From: QZKY01 sp964488675
Lineage (GTDB): Bacteria > Pseudomonadota > Gammaproteobacteria > Burkholderiales > Burkholderiaceae_D
NCBI GenBank assembly: GCA_964488675.1
Contig: CAZAWA010000071.1
Span: 1-11,728, forward strand
DNA length: 11,728 bases
Reading direction: 5' to 3'
A model generated the notes under the pieces. That model was not told the origin of the DNA, ran no database searches, and saw only the letters and a program-made list of their open reading frames with translations. The translations under genes and the position numbers were made by a program. Numbering within the stretch: the first letter of the stretch is position 1; every line of letters begins with the position of its first letter. Positions 6,398 through 11,728 of the stretch are shown piece by piece.

Positions 6398-6832
6398 TTA
6401 TTTTTTCTGCTTCTTTTTCAACTCTTCTAGTTCTTTCTCGAGTTCCTCGATTCTAACTTTGGCCTTTTCCCATTGGAACGGCATCGGCATCGCCATTGTA
6501 ATAATTTCGATTTCCTCCTCTTCTGGTGAGGCATATTCTTGGGCCAGTTGGATAACGTGGATGCAGGCTTTCGCATCTCCTTTCATCGCTTTCACCAGAA
6601 GGGCCTTCATTGCCGCCTCGATAGCTGGAATTTTACGGATGAGGCCTCCCTCCTGAATTTTTACTTTCGAGCGCAGCACACGCTGGACACTTGTCGACAA
6701 GTTCTCAGACCCCTTTGGACGCCCACTCGGATTTCCTGAGTGGCCGGGTTTAAAACGTGTTTCAGACGGAGGTCTGCCGTAACCTACATCGAGCCTCTTA
6801 TCCCGGTACTTTTCACGTGGAGCATCCGACAT
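6398..6832 (-). CDS. DUF5681 protein
   Basis: A 144-aa protein with the DUF5681 signature at 18-41: GYGRPPSETRFKPGHSGN, then PSGRPKGS. This glycine- and arginine-rich N-terminal segment is typical of the family. The middle part (AIEAAMKALLVKAMKGDAKA) is helical. The last 24 residues (121-144) are a lysine/glutamate-rich probable coiled coil, EKAKVRIEELEKELEELKKK, suggesting oligomerisation. Its function is unknown. Members are commonly found in phage-like and island regions and next to ParB-domain methyltransferases, as here. Its ATG directly follows the methyltransferase TAA with no spacer, and GGAG (6839-6842) lies 6 bases upstream inside that gene, so the two are almost certainly co-translated. 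Confidence 0.82.
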   Translation of the reverse strand: MSDAPREKYRDKRLDVGYGRPPSETRFKPGHSGNPSGRPKGSENLSTSVQRVLRSKVKIQEGGLIRKIPAIEAAMKALLVKAMKGDAKACIHVIQLAQEYASPEEEEIEIITMAMPMPFQWEKAKVRIEELEKELEELKKKQKK

Positions 6833-8164
6833 TTAGTTCTCCAGCGAATATTTTTCTGTATCGACTTCTCGTTGTGCGGTCACCTCCGTGAATGAGCGGC
6901 CGTTACTTTCAAGCGTCGCGTGGAATCCGGTTAGTTCCTGCCAACGGCGAATGGATAGATCCACGTAAAGGGGATCGATCTCGATGGCGCGCGCGTGTCG
7001 CCCACACTTTTCAGCCGCTACGATTGTAGTTCCAGAGCCACTAAAGGGGTCGAGCACAATCTCACCACGTCGGGAGCAATCTTTTATTGCATCTATGACC
7101 AGAGCTACTGGTTTAACAGTAGGATGTTCCCTAGAAATACTCTGTTGGACGCCTTTGGCTTTGGCGGGTGAGCAATAATCCCAGATGTTCGTGCGATAGC
7201 GACCAGACCTTCCCAATTCGATATTATTGATGTGGGATGAAGATCCGACTTTGAACACAAAAATGAATTCGTGCTTCGAGCGGTAGAAACTACCCATTCC
7301 CCCCACAGTTTTGTTCCACACACAGATGTTTTTCAGTTCGGAGTACAGGGGGCGACCCATTTCCACCATTTCAGAGACATGTCGCCAGTCCATTGCAATG
7401 AAGTGGATCGCGCCATCCAGGCTATGGTCGACCGCATGTTTGAAAACCTCAGAAAGAAACGTGATAAATTGGGAAGAAGTCATCTCACCAGATGCCATCG
7501 TAAATTCACGATGCGTATGTTCGCCAGCTTTGCAAACATGTCCATCAACGGGAACATTGTAAGGTGGATCCGCAAATACCAGCCGAGCGGGCCGCTCAAG
7601 AATTGCAATATATGGGTCTTTATTACGCGCATCTGCACAAGCAAGCTTATGTGTGCCTAAAAGCCATATATCACCCAGTGCGCTAACTGGTACTTGATCA
7701 AGACCAAGAAAAACACCGGCGTCGGCATTTTGTTCTTTCGCTGATCCATCGATTAAAAAATCAATTTCAGCTGTGTCAAAACCGGTTACTTCCAAATCAA
7801 AGTCGACGTCGGAGCTTAAGAGGTTTTGTAGTTCGATCGATAAAATTTCTGGATCCCACCCGGAATTCAGCGCGATTTTGTTGTCTGCAATAATATAGGC
7901 TCGTTTCTGCGAGTCGCTGAGGTATTCCAATCGGATTGCTGGAACGGTATTTAAATTTGCGAGCTTGGCGGCCTCAACTCGTCCATGACCACAAATGATT
8001 GTGTTGTGCGCATCGACAATAATGGGGTTTGTGAATCCAAACTCCTGAATCGATGCTAAAATCTGATGAATTTGTTTTTTAGAATGCGTTCGCGCATTCG
8101 TCGCAAACGGATGTAATGAATCGAGAGGCAAAAATTCGATCTGTAGTTGTTCGGGTGCATTCAT
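6833..8164 (-). CDS. ParB-domain DNA methyltransferase (beta-class, N4/N6-type)
   Basis: A 443-aa two-domain protein. Residues 5-100 are a ParB/Srx-like domain: LPLDSLHPFATNARTHS, then IIVDAHNTIICGHGRVEAAK with the GHGR motif at 59-62 and ADNKIALNSGWD. Residues 165-415 are the methyltransferase: FADPPYNVP with the DPPY catalytic motif at 199-202, the HPTVKP block at 347-352, and the SAM-binding LDPFSGSGTT at 372-380 followed by AIEIDPLYVD. DPPY preceding FSGSGTT defines the beta arrangement. DPPY favours N6-adenine methylation, but the target site cannot be read from sequence. ATG 8164 has GGGAG nine bases upstream, inside a predicted hairpin. It heads a tight pair with DUF5681. It could be the modification partner of the convergent endonuclease, or an orphan phage-type enzyme. 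Confidence 0.92.
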   Translation of the reverse strand: MNAPEQLQIEFLPLDSLHPFATNARTHSKKQIHQILASIQEFGFTNPIIVDAHNTIICGHGRVEAAKLANLNTVPAIRLEYLSDSQKRAYIIADNKIALNSGWDPEILSIELQNLLSSDVDFDLEVTGFDTAEIDFLIDGSAKEQNADAGVFLGLDQVPVSALGDIWLLGTHKLACADARNKDPYIAILERPARLVFADPPYNVPVDGHVCKAGEHTHREFTMASGEMTSSQFITFLSEVFKHAVDHSLDGAIHFIAMDWRHVSEMVEMGRPLYSELKNICVWNKTVGGMGSFYRSKHEFIFVFKVGSSSHINNIELGRSGRYRTNIWDYCSPAKAKGVQQSISREHPTVKPVALVIDAIKDCSRRGEIVLDPFSGSGTTIVAAEKCGRHARAIEIDPLYVDLSIRRWQELTGFHATLESNGRSFTEVTAQREVDTEKYSLEN

Positions 8165-8171
8165 TGTTTTT

Positions 8172-8205
8172 GACTCCCGATGCGAAAATACGATGCTCGG
8201 GAATC
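8172..8205 (-). promoter_or_regulatory. Hairpin in the methyltransferase leader that covers its ribosome binding site
   Basis: On the minus strand GATTCCCGA (8205-8197) can pair with TCGGGAGTC (8180-8172): nine pairs, one of them G-U, around a 16-base loop. The second arm contains GGGAG, the only ribosome binding site for ATG 8164, so folding would hide it. In DNA the outer five bases of both arms are GANTC sites (GACTC 8172-8176, GAATC 8201-8205). It could act as a translational switch, an operator or a weak pause site. Confidence 0.45.
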
Positions 8206-8248
8206 AATTAAAATGGCGCAGTTTCACGCTAACCAAAAATAAATCACA

Positions 8249-8794
8249 CTAACCGCCCCCGAGGCTCCTAATTTTGGAAACGGTATTTTCAAAGCTCCTA
8301 TAGCTATGGGATCTCTCCGTTCCGCTGCGAGTTTTGTAGCGTAAAACTTCACCAATTTTCGAGAAATCGCTTCTGTACTCCAATCTGATTGTTTTTAGTT
8401 CTTCCAGAAAATGACGCCAAAGTAATTTTGTACTTTTATCGACATTTGTCGGATGAGAAACTACAAGAGAAATATAGTATTCCAGCGTTTGTCCATCCGG
8501 TCCCACCACACTTCTGGGCCGTCTCGAACGTTCTCGCTGCAAATCGCACTTCCATTCGATTTTCTCGAACAACGCATTTATAGGGGTCAATTCATGGATG
8601 AAGGCGAGTCCTCTGGAAGCCTTATTACAATAGACCCTTTTAGCCAATAGTCTCTGGACCCCCTGAAAATCCTTCTGAGTCTCCTTTTGCAAGAACCGAG
8701 CTAAGGGCGAAGCAATATAGCTTTCAAGCTTAGAATTTTGTTCGAGCCAAAACTGTTTGTTGATTGAATTCAAAGCTGCGAGCGAAAGAGTCAT
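8249..8794 (-). CDS. Hypothetical protein, 181 aa, first gene of the methyltransferase run
   Basis: I do not recognise this family. The start is very well supported: AGGAGG (8801-8806 on the plus strand as CCTCCT) lies 6 bases before ATG 8794. The product is basic and soluble, with no signal peptide or membrane segment. It has a helical start (LAALNSINKQFWLEQNSKLE), a middle part rich in Arg/Lys including LQRERSRRPRSVVGPDGQ, a likely strand EYYISLVVSH, and a basic tail ending SKIRSLGGG. There are no cysteine clusters, nuclease or NTPase motifs. It precedes the methyltransferase by 84 bp on the same strand and may share its transcript. A DNA-binding or phage-derived accessory role is possible but only by position and charge. 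Confidence 0.75.
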   Translation of the reverse strand: MTLSLAALNSINKQFWLEQNSKLESYIASPLARFLQKETQKDFQGVQRLLAKRVYCNKASRGLAFIHELTPINALFEKIEWKCDLQRERSRRPRSVVGPDGQTLEYYISLVVSHPTNVDKSTKLLWRHFLEELKTIRLEYRSDFSKIGEVLRYKTRSGTERSHSYRSFENTVSKIRSLGGG

Positions 8795-8806
8795 TAGATG
8801 CCTCCT

Positions 8807-9066
8807 AGCAGGTCAGTCATCAATTTTAAGGGGGCAAGCCGCGGATTTAAGAATCAAGCGGTTGGTATTAAAAGTATGCAGCTTAATGTAAAATCTCGCA
8901 AGTCACCTTCAGAACATTTAGCCGGAATCTATCTGCGAAGCGGTTGAATGTTTCCGGAGGAATGCGCAGAAATTTTATTGCAACAAGAAAAATTTTGGTG
9001 AATTCGAGTCTTGGCCTGGCAGTCAAACAGTTTGATCTCCCTTTACCTAATGTGTTTCACCGCCCC
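8807..9066. other. Gene-free junction between AT-rich island and GC-rich chromosome
   Basis: About 260 bp hold no gene that I can support. The stretch is AT-rich (for example the run around 8966-9000) and lies between the last island-type gene and pcaF, where base composition changes sharply. No tRNA gene, insertion-sequence end or long direct repeat is visible. The change marks the likely right side of the acquired segment, although the exact edge cannot be placed without the empty site. Confidence 0.4.
8873..8901 (-). promoter_or_regulatory. Candidate promoter for the 181-aa gene and methyltransferase run
   Basis: On the minus strand TTGCGA (8901-8896) and CATACT (8878-8873) are separated by 17 bases; each matches four of six bases of the sigma-70 consensus. 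It would give a leader of roughly 70 bases before ATG 8794. Weak, read by eye. Confidence 0.25.
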
Positions 9067-10284
<1,218 letters not shown>

Positions 10285-10300
10285 TTTTCACCCTTAGAAT

Positions 10301-10320
10301 TTGCCGCGCGCGGCCGGCAA
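10301..10320 (-). terminator. GC-rich hairpin between chemotaxis receptor and pcaF (weak)
   Basis: TTGCCG and CGGCAA form a 6-base stem around an 8-base loop in the 40-bp gap, with an inner CCGCGCGCGG palindrome competing for pairing. No T-run follows, so it is at best a partial terminator or pause site after the receptor gene. Confidence 0.25.
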
Positions 10321-10324
10321 TTAA

Positions 10325-11728
10325 TTACAACTGATACGCCATGCGAAATCCGCCCCAGTGCTTGCCAAGTACACGCACGGGAGCATCGATTTCTTTCATC
10401 ATGACCATGACGCCGTTACCCAGATCGCGCGGATAACTCTGGAGCAGATAGGTCCGCGCATTGCGAGCGGCGGCAAGACCTGCACGGTCATCAAAAATGC
10501 GGCGATTACGGCAATTGGCAGCATTCCAGACCGGATCGTCAGAACGTTGCGGGTGTGCATATTTCAGATTGTGGACGGGCAGGAATCCATTTCGATCAAC
10601 GGTTGCGCAGATAATCAGCCGCTGATCGGTGGCGAGCGCGCGTTCTTGAATTTCCGGCAACACCTCTTCAAGCGCGTCCAGATAGAGAGTGCGAAACTGC
10701 TGCGGGTTGGTATTCGGAATCGGCAGGTATTCATTATCGAAGAGCTTCTCGACCGTGAGACGACCCGACCGGACCAACTCTTCTAGACAAGCAGAAATCT
10801 CCACCGCAACTTTCAAGGCACGTTCGATGAACTCGCGATTCTCTTCCCCGATTGCCATGATCCTTTCGTCAAGCCGCGCCCGCGCTTCGGCGCCGACTTC
10901 AACGAATTTGAGATGGACGCCAAGGTCGGATCGATTGACAGCAGTAACCTCGATGCGGCCAATTCCCGTGATTTCGATCGCATAGTTGCGGTCAATCTCA
11001 ACATTGCTTTCGCTAGGTTTGGGTTGAAATAAAGCGCCGCCCTCGCTCAGATCCAAGGTCTTTCCGGTAATTGGGTCTTGCGGACATTCAAACTTGACCG
11101 GCAAATCGCAAGGCAGGCGATCGAATTGACGGCGGTCACCGATCTCTGTTTGCCGAAGAAAGATCGCCAGCTTCCTGCGCAGTTGAGTAGCAAGATCCGC
11201 TACCGTCTTTCCGGACTGATCGATCTCATGACTTTGATGCGTTGCCGTCCCGGTTGCTTTTGCAATTTCATCGGTTTCCGTCGAAACCTGTTCGATGAAT
11301 TGCGAAGTCGAGGCCGCGCTATTGGAAAGATTTTTGGCCGTTGCAATCTGTTCCTCAACGGCAGCAACAATGACCGCAAATACGGGATTGAGCCTCTCAA
11401 TAAACGCTGAAATATGGGACAGGCCTTCCATTGAAATCTGAGCGTCTCGTTGGAGTTTCTCAACGCGATGAGCAATCCCCTGCGTGGCTTTCTGCGTCTC
11501 GACCGATAATGCCTTCACCTCATCAGCGACCACGGAAAAGCCACGCCCAGCATCGCCCGCACGCGCCGCCTCTATCTTTGCATTCAAGGCAAGGAGGTTT
11601 GTTTGTTTCGCAATGTTGGCGATCAGGTCAACAACGGCGTTAATTTCGGAGGAAGACGATTTCAATCCGTCGATATTTTTGCTGGCCTCACGTGCAACAC
11701 GGGTGACCTGTCCTGCCAAATCGCCGGC
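10325..11728 (-). CDS. Methyl-accepting chemotaxis protein with PilZ and C-terminal sensor-like domain (5' end missing)
   Basis: The frame is open to the right edge, so the N-terminus is outside; 467 residues are visible. Visible residues about 20-185 are a chemotaxis signalling domain, with the hairpin tip IAKQTNLLALNAKIEAARAG and GRGFSVVADEVKALS that contacts CheA and CheW. A PilZ domain follows at about 199-295, with both cyclic-di-GMP motifs: RQFDR (RxxxR) and DLSEGG (DxSxxG). The last 160 residues contain DRNGFLPVHN, NCRNRRIFDDRAGLAAARN and the end KHWGGFRMAYQL, a block I recall from the C-termini of alphaproteobacterial receptors and which looks like a Cache/PAS-type sensor. No membrane segment is visible. 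A TTG near the edge is not a credible start. The protein probably links chemotaxis signalling to cyclic-di-GMP. Confidence 0.9.
   Translation of the reverse strand, partial: AGDLAGQVTRVAREASKNIDGLKSSSSEINAVVDLIANIAKQTNLLALNAKIEAARAGDAGRGFSVVADEVKALSVETQKATQGIAHRVEKLQRDAQISMEGLSHISAFIERLNPVFAVIVAAVEEQIATAKNLSNSAASTSQFIEQVSTETDEIAKATGTATHQSHEIDQSGKTVADLATQLRRKLAIFLRQTEIGDRRQFDRLPCDLPVKFECPQDPITGKTLDLSEGGALFQPKPSESNVEIDRNYAIEITGIGRIEVTAVNRSDLGVHLKFVEVGAEARARLDERIMAIGEENREFIERALKVAVEISACLEELVRSGRLTVEKLFDNEYLPIPNTNPQQFRTLYLDALEEVLPEIQERALATDQRLIICATVDRNGFLPVHNLKYAHPQRSDDPVWNAANCRNRRIFDDRAGLAAARNARTYLLQSYPRDLGNGVMVMMKEIDAPVRVLGKHWGGFRMAYQL

Noticed and set aside
6392..6430. Bidirectional terminator between the endonuclease and DUF5681 genes
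   Set aside because: There is a T-rich run after the endonuclease stop, but only weak 4-5 bp stems precede it, so no terminator is called.
6398..6832. Phage terminase small subunit as the identity of the DUF5681 gene
   Set aside because: Size and context are suggestive, but no large terminase or packaging gene is present and the GYGRPP...GRPKG signature is that of DUF5681.

Overview
The window looks like a piece of an alphaproteobacterial chromosome, most likely Hyphomicrobiales. The evidence is the recombinase plus DUF2924 gene pair, the SocA/SocB pair, the ParB-domain methyltransferase next to a DUF5681 gene, and a GC-rich pcaF next to a PilZ-containing chemotaxis receptor. The genus cannot be fixed from the sequence. 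About 1-8.8 kb is visibly more AT-rich and reads as an acquired defence and mobility island. About 9.07-11.73 kb is GC-rich and looks like resident chromosome.

Layout. (1) 1-2.6 kb, plus strand: two toxin-antitoxin systems in tandem. First come the 3' end of a DarT-type DNA ADP-ribosyltransferase and its complete DarG antitoxin (TGATG overlap). After a 106-bp gap with a plausible promoter come a SocA-type (Panacea/DUF4065) antitoxin and a SocB-type replication-inhibitor toxin with overlapping reading frames. (2) 2.6-4.9 kb, minus strand: a DUF2924 gene overlapping a large serine recombinase, the likely mobility module. (3) 5.1-6.4 kb: a small XRE regulator divergent from an Mrr-like restriction endonuclease with an extra N-terminal domain. 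(4) 6.4-8.8 kb, minus strand: a run of an unknown 181-aa protein, a ParB-domain/beta-class DNA methyltransferase and a DUF5681 protein, convergent with the endonuclease. (5) 8.8-9.07 kb: a gene-free junction. (6) 9.07-11.73 kb, minus strand: the 3' part of a methyl-accepting chemotaxis protein (signalling hairpin, PilZ, C-terminal sensor-like domain), then pcaF (3-oxoadipyl-CoA thiolase).

How it fits together. DarT (ssDNA modification) and SocB (sliding clamp) belong to families that stall DNA replication, so the two pairs may act as layered abortive-infection or island-maintenance devices. Their antitoxins share a motif with identical spacing, QKLxYF-x17-FxAxxYGP, which suggests the DarG C-terminal domain is a relative of the Panacea/SocA fold. 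The endonuclease, XRE regulator, methyltransferase, DUF5681 protein and 181-aa protein could form one restriction-modification-like system, or two independent pieces. The methyltransferase leader can fold into a hairpin that hides its ribosome binding site, and the outer ends of both arms are GANTC sites.

Limits: family calls come from reading motifs and from memory of the families, with no database search. The left (DarT) and right (chemotaxis receptor) genes are cut by the window edges.
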